Positions 52,942 through 60,697 of a stretch of DNA of 64,000 nucleotides are shown one piece after another (position 1 is the first letter of the stretch; the number at the start of each line of letters is the position of its first letter). The translations under genes were made by a program, and so were the position numbers. The notes under the pieces were generated by a model that did no database searches, had not been told where the DNA came from, and saw only the letters and a list, made by a program, of their open reading frames with translations. The stretch spans positions 124,001 through 188,000 of the forward strand of contig CAVYRN010000009.1 of assembly GCA_963771015.1 (NCBI GenBank), in the 5' to 3' direction. This stretch comes from CAVSJJ01 sp963771015 (GTDB lineage Bacteria; Actinomycetota; Actinomycetes; Actinomycetales; Dermatophilaceae).

Positions 52942-54050
52942 GGGTGCGCAACCTTCCCGGCTACCTGCGCGACACCGCGTTCCGTTTCCTGCCCCACCGG
53001 GCTCGCACGGGACTGATCCCGATCGGCCGTCCCGGCCCGGAGTCGCCGGTGCTGGTGACCGGCAACTTCACCCTCACCGTCCGGCGGCTCGAGGAGGTGC
53101 TGGCCGGCCACAACGCCTGGCTGGTGGTTGCCAACTCGAAGGGCATCAACGTCTGGTGTGCAGCGGGCGGTGGGCATCTCACCCATCACGACATCATCAC
53201 GGCGCTGCGGGTTGCACGTGTGGCGGACACCGTGACACGTCGCGAGGCGATCCTGCCCCAGCTCGCTGCCACCGGCGTGGAGCGCCGCGCTATCACCGAG
53301 GCGACGGGATTCGAGACACGTTGGGGCCCGGCGCGGCTCGAAGACCTACCCGCCTTCCTCGACCGGGGCGCGCGGGTGGTCAACACCGAGCGGTTCATGC
53401 GCTTCCCGCTATGGGAGCGGATGGAGATGGCGACGGCGTCGCTGGTGCCCATGCTCATCCTGGTGACTCCGATCGTGGCGCTCGTGTCCGGCGTTGTCAC
53501 CGCGCTCGGCGCGGGCCTGGCGATGATGTCGGCGCTGGCCGGAACCTTCTCGCTGCTGCCATGGCTGCCGGTGAACGGACCGCGCAGGATGGTCCCGCTT
53601 GCCGGCTTCGCGCTGGCGGGCTGGCTCGCCGGCGCCGGGCTGGTCGCGCTTCTCGGCGCCGCAAGCCCAGCCCATCTCGCAGCCATCGCAGGCGCCGCCC
53701 TCAGCGCCGCGGCGCTCCTGTTCGCCGATCTCGCAGGCATGACACCGTGGCACCCGAGCTCGGTCAACACCGGCTCGAACCCCGCCACGATCACCCTCGA
53801 CGAGACGCGCTGCACCGGTGCGGCGGACTGTGTGCAGGTCTGCCCACGACAGGTGCTGAAGATGAACGGCCGCCGACGCAAGGTAGAGATCCTCGAGCCC
53901 GGCCAGTGCATCCAATGCGGCGCCTGCATCGTGCAATGCCCCTCCGACGCCCTGCTGTTTCGCTACGCCGACGGCAGCACCGTCGAGGCACCGACCATCC
54001 GCAGCACGAGAATGAACATGCTCGGGAAGCGCCGCACCCTCCGACACTGA
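52938..54050 (+). CDS. HgcA-HgcB-like fusion: membrane corrinoid protein with ferredoxin domain
   Basis: 370 residues. Part 1 (about 30-160) resembles the corrinoid-binding domain of HgcA, with the cap-helix motif NVWCAAGG at 71-78 and its key Cys74. Part 2 (about 166-266) has four hydrophobic segments, as in the HgcA membrane domain. Part 3 (about 285-340) is a ferredoxin like HgcB. Its second motif is complete (CIQCGACIVQCP; Cys324, 327, 330, 334), but the first, CTGAADCVQVCP, has Ala295 where a second cysteine is expected. No cysteines follow, unlike true HgcB. True HgcAB methylates mercury in anaerobes; fused homologs are not known to do so. The actual role is unknown, perhaps methyl transfer to or from another metal, metalloid or carbon. 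Confidence 0.85.
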   Translation: MRVRNLPGYLRDTAFRFLPHRARTGLIPIGRPGPESPVLVTGNFTLTVRRLEEVLAGHNAWLVVANSKGINVWCAAGGGHLTHHDIITALRVARVADTVTRREAILPQLAATGVERRAITEATGFETRWGPARLEDLPAFLDRGARVVNTERFMRFPLWERMEMATASLVPMLILVTPIVALVSGVVTALGAGLAMMSALAGTFSLLPWLPVNGPRRMVPLAGFALAGWLAGAGLVALLGAASPAHLAAIAGAALSAAALLFADLAGMTPWHPSSVNTGSNPATITLDETRCTGAADCVQVCPRQVLKMNGRRRKVEILEPGQCIQCGACIVQCPSDALLFRYADGSTVEAPTIRSTRMNMLGKRRTLRH

Positions 54051-54429
54051 CCTGGCCCAACTGCGACCCGAGCAACGGACAGCCACCCGGTGTTCGACGG
54101 CGAGCAGGCCAGGAACAGCCGAACGGTCGATGCCCGATGGTGACGTTGACGACAGCGAGGACCGGAGATGTCCGCCCTCTCCGGTTGGCTGGGGGACACC
54201 CGTCCGGGCGCCTGTCCTCACCATGACCACGACCGCCGGAGGCCCAAGGACGGCGCCGGGTCCACGGCAACAACCCGTCACTTAGGCACCTTTAGGCTCA
54301 TTGACCAGACGCGTCACTTCCATCCCGCCCTGTCTGTTTCCCGGGGCGCCCCGGGTGGGCGAACGGTAAAGTCGACCCTCAGGCGCCTCGACCGCGCTCC
54401 GCGTTTGGTTCATCCTGGGGGTTCTTGGC
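54051..54429 (+). other. 379-base intergenic region
   Basis: No ORF in any frame looks real. TTAGGCACCTTTAGGCT at about 54284-54300 is a direct repeat, not a proper metal box. TTGACC at 54301 and TAAAGT at 54367 are not correctly spaced for a promoter. The region is the 3' boundary of the segment that lacks the genome's GTATGCC motif. Confidence 0.4.
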
Positions 54430-56883
54430 ATGCCAGTGCCGCACCGTGTCGCCCACCCGTTCGGTGGTCGTCGGCGCCGGTCCGTCGTCGTGGCCACCGT
54501 CGCCGCCGTCGGGCTCGTCACCGCGCTCGTCGCAGCCAATGTCGCCACGGGCGATCCGATCGTGGCCGGGGCCGTGCCGGCCATCCACACGCCGAGCCAC
54601 CCGCTGCCGTCTCCGAGCCCGGTTCCGGTCATGCCCAAGCTGCAGAACGGGGTTCGCCTTCCCAGTGAACCGGACACCTCGTGGTGGGGGACCAACGGGC
54701 GGGTCATGGACATGTCCGTCGTGGGCAACCGCGTCTACCTCGGCGGGTCCTTCGACTATGTCGGCCCGACCACCGGGTACGGGGCGATCACCTCGACCGG
54801 GACGGGCGAACTGCGGTCGGGCAACCCGCTCATCAACGGCGTCGTCCGGGCGGCCGTGCCGGACGGGGCTGGCGGCTGGTACGTCGGTGGCGACTTCCAG
54901 CGGGTCGGGTCGACCTACCAGCCCTCCCTGGCCCACCTCGCATCGGACGGCACGCTGGCGGACTGGAAGCCCATCCCCAAGGGTGAGGTCTACGCTCTCG
55001 CGCTGTCCGGCACCAAGCTCATCGTGGGCGGCATCTTCACCCAGATCGCTGGGGTGGCGGCGACGAACCTCGCCGTCGTCGACACGACGACCGGCAACCT
55101 CGTCGCCGGCTGGACCGCGCCCTCCCTCAACGGGGCGGTGCGCGCGATCGCCGTCTCGGGGAGCCGGATCTTCGTCGGCGGCCAGTTCACGACCGTCGGC
55201 GGCGTCGCCCGGCGTGGCCTCGTCGCGCTGTCCTTGGCGTCCGGCGCCGTCGACGCGACCTTCACCGGCTCGGTCGCCGGCATCGTCTACGCCCTCGACG
55301 TCGACGCTGCGAGCCAGAAGGTCTTCGTCGGAGGCACCTTCACCAGCGCGACCCTGTCCGGCGCCACGGCGTCCCGGTCCCGGCTGGCCGCCTTCAAGGT
55401 GACCGACGACGTCCTCGACCCCTTCGCCCCGGCCGCGAACGGCGCCGTCTACGCGATCGCCGTCGACGGGACGGGCTCGCTGTATGCCGGTGGCGCGTTC
55501 ACCACGGTCGGCGGCCAGGCCCGCTCACATCTCGCCCGGATCACGACCGCAGGAACCGTGACGTCCTTCGACGGCCAGATCGCGGGATGCCACGGAACAC
55601 ACGGCACCGCCCACACCTACGAGTTCTACCCATGCTCGACCAGCGTGGTCGCGCTGGACGTCTCGGGTGGAACGCTCTACACGACCGGGCTGTTCAGCAG
55701 GGCCGGCGGCCAGACGCGGCACAACGCGGCGGCATACACCGTCAGCACCGGAGCCCTCACCGCCTGGGACCCGCGGCCGAGCAACATCGGGCGGGCCGTC
55801 ATGGGTTCCTCCGGCCAGGTCTTCGTCGGCGGCGACCAGACGAGCGCCGGGGGACTGCTGCGCACCGGTCTGGCCGCCCTCAACACGGGTACCGGGGCGG
55901 GTGACCCCACCTTCACGGCGAACACCAACGAGGCGGTCGTGGCGCTTCACCCGTCCTCGAACGGCGCGCGCCTCTTCGTGGCCGGCACCTTCACCACGAT
56001 CCAGGGCCTGAGCCGTCCGCACCTGGCCTCGGTCACCCTCGCCTCGGGCGTCGTCGACAGCGGCTTCCACCCCGCGGTCAACGACACCGTCACCGACCTC
56101 GACGTCAACGGCTACACCATCTACGTCGGGGGCAAGTTCACCAAGATCGGCGGGGCGACCCGGAAGCACACCGCCAAGCTCAGCGCGGTCAGTGGCGGGG
56201 TCTACTCGTCGTGGAGGGCCGAGACGACCGGCCCGGCGGGCAGCCTCACCGCGGGCGGCCAGGTACAGGGCATCCAGGTGGCCCCGGATGGGTCGAAGGT
56301 CTACATCGCGGGGCCGTTCACAGAGCTCAACGGGCATCCCGTCGCCGGCGGCATCGCCGTCGTCACCGGCAGCACCGGCGCGCTCACGAGCCGCCAGCTC
56401 GGGGGCGTCACCGGCTGCAAGACCGTCGGCCCGTGGATCAACCGGCTCTACCTCAGCCCCGACGGCAAACGGCTCTACGGCGGCGGCGTCTGCCCGGACA
56501 AGATCTACCAGTGGGACGCGGTCAACCTCTCCGCGCACCGGGCGAACGGCCTGATCTGGGTCAGCCAGTGCAACGCCGGCATGCAGGGCCGGCTCGAGAT
56601 CAACGGCCACTTCTACTACGGCACCCACGGTGGCGACATCGGCGCCGGCGGGTGGTGTCTGCGGACCCCCGGTGGGGAGCGGGTCTCCCAGCAGCGGTTC
56701 TTCGCCTTCCGGGCTTCCGACGGCGTGCTCGGCTTCTACCGACCGGAGTTCACCTCCGCGATGGGGGTCTGGTCCTTCGCGGTCGTCCCGGGCAAGGGCC
56801 TGCTCGTGGGCGGCGACTTCACCGCGGCCGGGACGACCCAGACCGTTGCGCGTGGCCTGGCGCTGTTCCCGGGCACCCCGTAG
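54430..56883 (+). CDS. Secreted beta-propeller-like repeat protein
   Basis: 817 residues. An N-terminal membrane segment or signal peptide (about 18-36, VVVATVAAVGLVTALVAANV) precedes a proline-rich linker and about fifteen imperfect repeats of the type YVGGxFTxVGGxxRxxLA. These resemble delta-60/DUF5122 repeats, which form beta-propellers. Examples are FVGGQFTTVGGVARRGLVAL and YAGGAFTTVGGQARSHLARI. Several cysteines appear only in the last third. Probably extracellular or cell-surface; the ligand and function are unknown. Confidence 0.8.
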   Translation: MPVPHRVAHPFGGRRRRSVVVATVAAVGLVTALVAANVATGDPIVAGAVPAIHTPSHPLPSPSPVPVMPKLQNGVRLPSEPDTSWWGTNGRVMDMSVVGNRVYLGGSFDYVGPTTGYGAITSTGTGELRSGNPLINGVVRAAVPDGAGGWYVGGDFQRVGSTYQPSLAHLASDGTLADWKPIPKGEVYALALSGTKLIVGGIFTQIAGVAATNLAVVDTTTGNLVAGWTAPSLNGAVRAIAVSGSRIFVGGQFTTVGGVARRGLVALSLASGAVDATFTGSVAGIVYALDVDAASQKVFVGGTFTSATLSGATASRSRLAAFKVTDDVLDPFAPAANGAVYAIAVDGTGSLYAGGAFTTVGGQARSHLARITTAGTVTSFDGQIAGCHGTHGTAHTYEFYPCSTSVVALDVSGGTLYTTGLFSRAGGQTRHNAAAYTVSTGALTAWDPRPSNIGRAVMGSSGQVFVGGDQTSAGGLLRTGLAALNTGTGAGDPTFTANTNEAVVALHPSSNGARLFVAGTFTTIQGLSRPHLASVTLASGVVDSGFHPAVNDTVTDLDVNGYTIYVGGKFTKIGGATRKHTAKLSAVSGGVYSSWRAETTGPAGSLTAGGQVQGIQVAPDGSKVYIAGPFTELNGHPVAGGIAVVTGSTGALTSRQLGGVTGCKTVGPWINRLYLSPDGKRLYGGGVCPDKIYQWDAVNLSAHRANGLIWVSQCNAGMQGRLEINGHFYYGTHGGDIGAGGWCLRTPGGERVSQQRFFAFRASDGVLGFYRPEFTSAMGVWSFAVVPGKGLLVGGDFTAAGTTQTVARGLALFPGTP

Positions 56884-56885
56884 CC

Positions 56886-56902
56886 CGAGGCGACCCGCCT
56901 CG
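56886..56902 (+). terminator. Small hairpin after the repeat protein
   Basis: CGAGGCG (56886-56892) pairs with CGCCTCG (56896-56902) around a 3-base loop, 3 bases after the stop codon. Stem of seven GC-rich pairs, no T-run. Confidence 0.45.
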
Positions 56903-56911
56903 CGGCGCTGT

Positions 56912-56917
56912 TAGCCT
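56912..56917 (+). promoter_or_regulatory. -10 element for leaderless GNAT gene
   Basis: TAGCCT lies 6 bases before the ATG at 56924. No ribosome-binding site precedes the start, consistent with a leaderless transcript. Confidence 0.4.
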
Positions 56918-56923
56918 GCGAGG

Positions 56924-57436
56924 ATGCCGAAGCAACCGGTGTCCCTCCGGCCGATCCGTACGGTCGACCTCCCCTTCGACGTGGCCGACCCGGGGTACGA
57001 CGACTTCGGGCCGCGCCCCCCGCTCACCGAGCCGATGTCCTGTCGGCTCGACGACAGAGGTGGCCTCGGGGTGTTCGTCGACGACCGGATCGTCGGGACG
57101 GTGAGCTGGGTGTGGATGCAGTGGGGCCCGAACTCCTCGTCCCGCAACCCGATGATCGGCATCGCCCTGGTCCCCGCCGAGCGCGGCCAGGGAACCGGCA
57201 GCCAGGCCCAGCGGCTCCTCGTCGACCTCTTCTTCCGGCATACGAGCGTCAACCGCGTCGAGGCGCATACCGACATCGAGAACCTCGCCGAACGGCGGGC
57301 CCTCGAGAAGGCGGGCTTCACCCGTGAGGGCGTCGTCCGTGGGGCCCAGTGGCGCGAGGGCGCCTACCACGACGGGCTTCTCTACGCGATCCTCCGTGCC
57401 GAGTGGGCCGCTGCCCTCCGGTCCGACCAGTCCTGA
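56924..57436 (+). CDS. GNAT-family acetyltransferase
   Basis: 170 residues with the acetyl-CoA loop in VPAERGQGTGSQAQRLLVDL, then NRVEAHTDIENLAERRALEK and AGFTREGVVRGAQWREG, typical of the RimJ/RimL-like branch that acetylates N-termini or small molecules. Substrate not predictable. Next gene follows after 10 bases, so an operon with the epimerase is possible. Confidence 0.87.
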   Translation: MPKQPVSLRPIRTVDLPFDVADPGYDDFGPRPPLTEPMSCRLDDRGGLGVFVDDRIVGTVSWVWMQWGPNSSSRNPMIGIALVPAERGQGTGSQAQRLLVDLFFRHTSVNRVEAHTDIENLAERRALEKAGFTREGVVRGAQWREGAYHDGLLYAILRAEWAAALRSDQS

Positions 57437-57446
57437 AGGGAGCACC

Positions 57447-58289
57447 ATGCGAGTCGCCGTCACCGGAGGTTCCGGCAAGCTCGGCCGGCACGTCGTCCGG
57501 CACCTTCGCGAGCTCGGCCACGACGTCGTCAACCTCGACGCGGTCGGTGAGCGGTGGACCGGCTGGCTCGCCGTCGACCTCACCGACTACGGCCAGGTCG
57601 TCGACGCACTCGGCGGAGTCCAGGGCGAGCAACCCCCCGCCGAGGCGGTCGTCCACCTCGCGGCGATCCCGGCACCCGGCCTGCACTCCGACGTCGAGAC
57701 CTTCCACAACAACATCCGCGCGACCTTCAACGTGTTCCACGCCGCGGTCCGGCTCGGCATCCGCACCATCGTCGCCGCGTCGAGCGAGACCGTGCTGGGA
57801 CTACCGTTCGACACCCCGCCGCCCTATGTGCCCGTCGACGAGGAGTATGCCGCCCGCCCCGAGTCGGTCTACTCCCTCGTCAAGCACCTCGAGGAGACGA
57901 TGGCGATCGAGCTGTGCCGGTGGCACCCCGACCTGACGATCACCGCACTGCGGTACTCCAACGTCATGGACGTGCAGGACTACGCCCAGTTCCCGGACTT
58001 CGACGCCGACCCGATGCGGCGCAAGTGGAACCTCTGGGGCTACATCGACGGTCGCGACGGAGCCGTGGCCGTCGAGAAGGCTCTCGAGCGGCGAGGTGGG
58101 TTCGACCGGTTCATCATCGCCTCACCCGACACGGTGATGTCCCGCACCAACGCCGATCTCGTCGCCGAGGTGTTCCCCGGCGTCCCGGTGCGGGGAGACC
58201 TCGGCGAGCACGACACCCTGCTGTCCATCGACCGGGCCCGCCGGGTGCTGGGGTTCCAGCCCCGGCATACCTGGCGCGACCACATCTAG
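57447..58289 (+). CDS. NAD-dependent epimerase/dehydratase
   Basis: Extended short-chain dehydrogenase, 280 residues. Rossmann motif GGSGKLG at 7-13, an acidic residue at the end of the second strand (NLD, favouring NAD), catalytic Tyr142 and Lys146 in YSLVK and preceding ASSETV. Family members act on nucleotide sugars or uronates; the exact substrate is unclear. Preceded by AAGGGAG. Confidence 0.87.
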   Translation: MRVAVTGGSGKLGRHVVRHLRELGHDVVNLDAVGERWTGWLAVDLTDYGQVVDALGGVQGEQPPAEAVVHLAAIPAPGLHSDVETFHNNIRATFNVFHAAVRLGIRTIVAASSETVLGLPFDTPPPYVPVDEEYAARPESVYSLVKHLEETMAIELCRWHPDLTITALRYSNVMDVQDYAQFPDFDADPMRRKWNLWGYIDGRDGAVAVEKALERRGGFDRFIIASPDTVMSRTNADLVAEVFPGVPVRGDLGEHDTLLSIDRARRVLGFQPRHTWRDHI

Positions 58290-58370
58290 CGGGTCCGCCC
58301 CCGTCGGGTGGTAGGGCCGCGTCGTGACGGCGTCGGACAGAGGCGCGCGGGACCCGGCAGGATGGGGCCC

Positions 58371-60512
58371 ATGCCCCCCGCCCCGCCCGCGACTCTGGTC
58401 ACCCTCGCCCACGCCCTCGGCGTGGCGACGGAGTTCTGGGACTGGCAGGGACGGCATACCGTCGTCGCGGCCGAGACGATCCGCGCCGTCCTCGACGCGC
58501 TCGGTGTCGACGCGAGCGGCGAGGACGCCGTCGCCGCGGCCCTCGCCGACCTCGAGGTCGCGCCCTGGCGGCGCACCCTTCCGGCATCCGTCGTATGCCG
58601 CGAGGGCTGGACGCCGTGGGTCTTCGTGCACGTTCCGCACGGGACCGCCGTCCGGCTGACGGTCGAGCTCGAGGACGGCGGCTCCCGAGGCGCGCTCCAG
58701 GTGGACAACAATGTGCCGCCGCGCCGGGTCGACGGCAGCGAGATCGGCCGGGCCACCTTCGAGCTGCCCGGCGACCTGCCGCTCGGCTGGCACCGGCTCG
58801 TTGCGCACCTCGAGGCGCCGGCGGTAGATCCCGCGACGACCCAGGCCACCCTCGTCGTCACCCCGGGTCGGCTCTCCCTGCCGCCGGTCCTCGCCGAGGG
58901 GCGGGCCAGCGGGCTGATGGCCCAGCTGTACCAGGTGCGCTCGGCCCAGTCGTGGGGGATCGGCGACCTCGGTGACCTGGCCGAGCTCGCGACGTGGGCG
59001 GCCGCCGACCATGGCGCGGAGTTCGTCCTCGTCAACCCGCTCCATGCGGCCGAGCCGGTGGCGCCGATGGAGCCCTCGCCGTACCTGCCGACGACGCGGC
59101 GGTTCGTCAACCCGATCTACCTGAGGGTCGAGGGCATCCCCGAGGTCGCCCGGCTGGCCCCGGCTGCCTACCAGCGGGTCCGCGGTCTCGCCGACCGGGC
59201 GCGTGCGCTCAACACCGCCGACCGCATCGACCGGGACGGCGCCTGGGCGCTCAAGCGCGAGGCGCTCGACCTGGTCCGCGAGGTCCCGCTCGAGGGTCGC
59301 CGGGCGCGGGAGCTCGCGGAGTTCTGTGAACGTGAGGGCGAGGGGCTGGAGACCTTCGCCACGTGGTGCGCGATCGCCGAGACCCACGGGCTGCCCTGGA
59401 CACGATGGCCGACGGTGCTGCGTGACCCGCGCGACCCGGCGGTCGCGGCCTTCCGGGAGCGGCACCGCGACCTCGTCGACGTCCATCGCTGGATGCAGTG
59501 GCTGCTCGCCGGTCAGCTCGGCGAGGTGCGGCGTGCCGCCACGGCTGCGGGCATGTCGATCGGGATCGTCAACGACCTTGCGGTGGGCGTCCACCCCGAG
59601 GGCGCCGACGCCTGGGGCCTGGGTGACGCGCTGGCCCGAGGTGTCTCCGTCGGTGCGCCGCCGGACCAGTTCAACCAGCTCGGCCAGGACTGGAGCCAGC
59701 CGCCGTGGCGCCCGGACCGACTGGCCGCGCTGGGCTACGCACCGTTCCGGGACATGATCCGGACGGTCCTGCGCGATGCCGGGGGCATCCGGGTCGACCA
59801 CATCATCGGCCTCTTCCGGCTGTGGTGGATCCCCGAGGGGCTGGCCCCGGGCCAGGGGACGTACGTGCGTTACGACCACGAGGCGCTCATCGGCATCCTC
59901 GCGCTCGAGGCCGACCGGGCTGGCGCGGTCGTCATCGGTGAGGACCTGGGTGTCGTCGAGCCGATGGCACGGGACTACCTCCTCGAGCGGGGCGTCCTCG
60001 GCACGAGCATCCTCTGGTTCGAGTGGGACGGGGAGCGGCCGCTGCCTCCTGAGCGCTACCGCGAGCTGTGCCTGTCCTCGGTGACGACGCACGACCTGCC
60101 GCCCACCGCCGGCTACCTCACCCTCGAGCACGTCGCGATCCGGGAGCGGCTCGGCCTGCTGACCCGGCCGGTCGAGGAGGAGCGTGCCCACGAGGAGCAT
60201 GCCATCGCCGCGGTCCGGGACGCCCTCGTCGCCCGGGGGCTGGTCACCCCCGGCGCCGGGGTCGACGCCATGCTCGAGGGACTGCACCGGTGGCTCGCCC
60301 AGACGCCGAGCCGGATGATCGGGTATGCCCTGGCCGATCTGGTCGGCGACCGGCGTGCCGTCAACCAGCCGGGCACGGACTCCGAGTACCCCAACTGGCT
60401 CGTCCCCTTGGCCGGTCCGGATGGGCGACCGCTCAGCCTCGAGCAGGCGATGGCCGCCGAGGAGGCCCTGGCCGTCACCGAGGCGGCCCGCGGCATACCT
60501 CGGCGTTCCTGA
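58371..60512 (+). CDS. malQ: 4-alpha-glucanotransferase (amylomaltase)
   Basis: GH77 enzyme that disproportionates maltodextrins, feeding glycogen and maltose metabolism. 713 residues: about 190 N-terminal residues form the accessory domain usual in actinobacterial MalQ, then the catalytic barrel (QLYQVRSAQSWGIGDLGDLA). Catalytic residues are in GIRVDHIIGLFR (nucleophile Asp), VIGEDLGVVEP (acid Glu) and TTHDLPPTAGY (Asp). ATG at 58371 preferred to ATG 58362. It would process maltodextrins released by the secreted amylase-pullulanase. Confidence 0.94.
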   Translation: MPPAPPATLVTLAHALGVATEFWDWQGRHTVVAAETIRAVLDALGVDASGEDAVAAALADLEVAPWRRTLPASVVCREGWTPWVFVHVPHGTAVRLTVELEDGGSRGALQVDNNVPPRRVDGSEIGRATFELPGDLPLGWHRLVAHLEAPAVDPATTQATLVVTPGRLSLPPVLAEGRASGLMAQLYQVRSAQSWGIGDLGDLAELATWAAADHGAEFVLVNPLHAAEPVAPMEPSPYLPTTRRFVNPIYLRVEGIPEVARLAPAAYQRVRGLADRARALNTADRIDRDGAWALKREALDLVREVPLEGRRARELAEFCEREGEGLETFATWCAIAETHGLPWTRWPTVLRDPRDPAVAAFRERHRDLVDVHRWMQWLLAGQLGEVRRAATAAGMSIGIVNDLAVGVHPEGADAWGLGDALARGVSVGAPPDQFNQLGQDWSQPPWRPDRLAALGYAPFRDMIRTVLRDAGGIRVDHIIGLFRLWWIPEGLAPGQGTYVRYDHEALIGILALEADRAGAVVIGEDLGVVEPMARDYLLERGVLGTSILWFEWDGERPLPPERYRELCLSSVTTHDLPPTAGYLTLEHVAIRERLGLLTRPVEEERAHEEHAIAAVRDALVARGLVTPGAGVDAMLEGLHRWLAQTPSRMIGYALADLVGDRRAVNQPGTDSEYPNWLVPLAGPDGRPLSLEQAMAAEEALAVTEAARGIPRRS

Positions 60513-60529
60513 CTCATCCCGCGTCCGCC

Positions 60530-60549
60530 AACCTCTGCTAGCAGAGGTT
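60530..60549 (+). repeat. 20-base perfect palindrome, copy 1
   Basis: AACCTCTGCTAGCAGAGGTT, a perfect palindrome with no loop, 18 bases after the malQ stop. An identical core lies exactly 60 bases downstream. Could be a protein-binding site, a bidirectional terminator pair or the remnant of a mobile element. Confidence 0.7.
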
Positions 60550-60585
60550 GTTTCACTGAGCAGAGCTTCCGCCCTCTGCTGACCT

Positions 60586-60613
60586 GTCTAACCTCTGCTA
60601 GCAGAGGTTAGAC
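60586..60613 (+). repeat. 28-base perfect palindrome, copy 2
   Basis: The same core as copy 1 (AACCTCTGCTAGCAGAGGTT at 60590-60609), extended to 28 bases of perfect symmetry (half-site GTCTAACCTCTGCT). Between the copies, AGCAGAG and CTCTGCT occur in opposite order as a third, looped inverted repeat. Located between convergent malQ and the cDPG-synthetase-like gene. Confidence 0.7.
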
Positions 60614-60697
60614 AAAGGGGTGGGGGAGTCAGGGCGCGGGGGAGCCAGGGTGCGGGGGAGGACGGCCCCAGGGGCGCGGTCCCGGGGGCCGCGATGG

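Noticed and set aside
52938..54050. Calling the fusion a mercury methyltransferase
   Set aside because: The cap-helix motif is present, but the ferredoxin part lacks one cluster cysteine and the C-terminal cysteines. Fused homologs are not known to methylate mercury, so only HgcAB-like is supported.
54284..54302. TTAGGCACCTTTAGGCT as an iron box
   Set aside because: It is a direct, not inverted, repeat and does not match the DtxR/IdeR consensus symmetrically.
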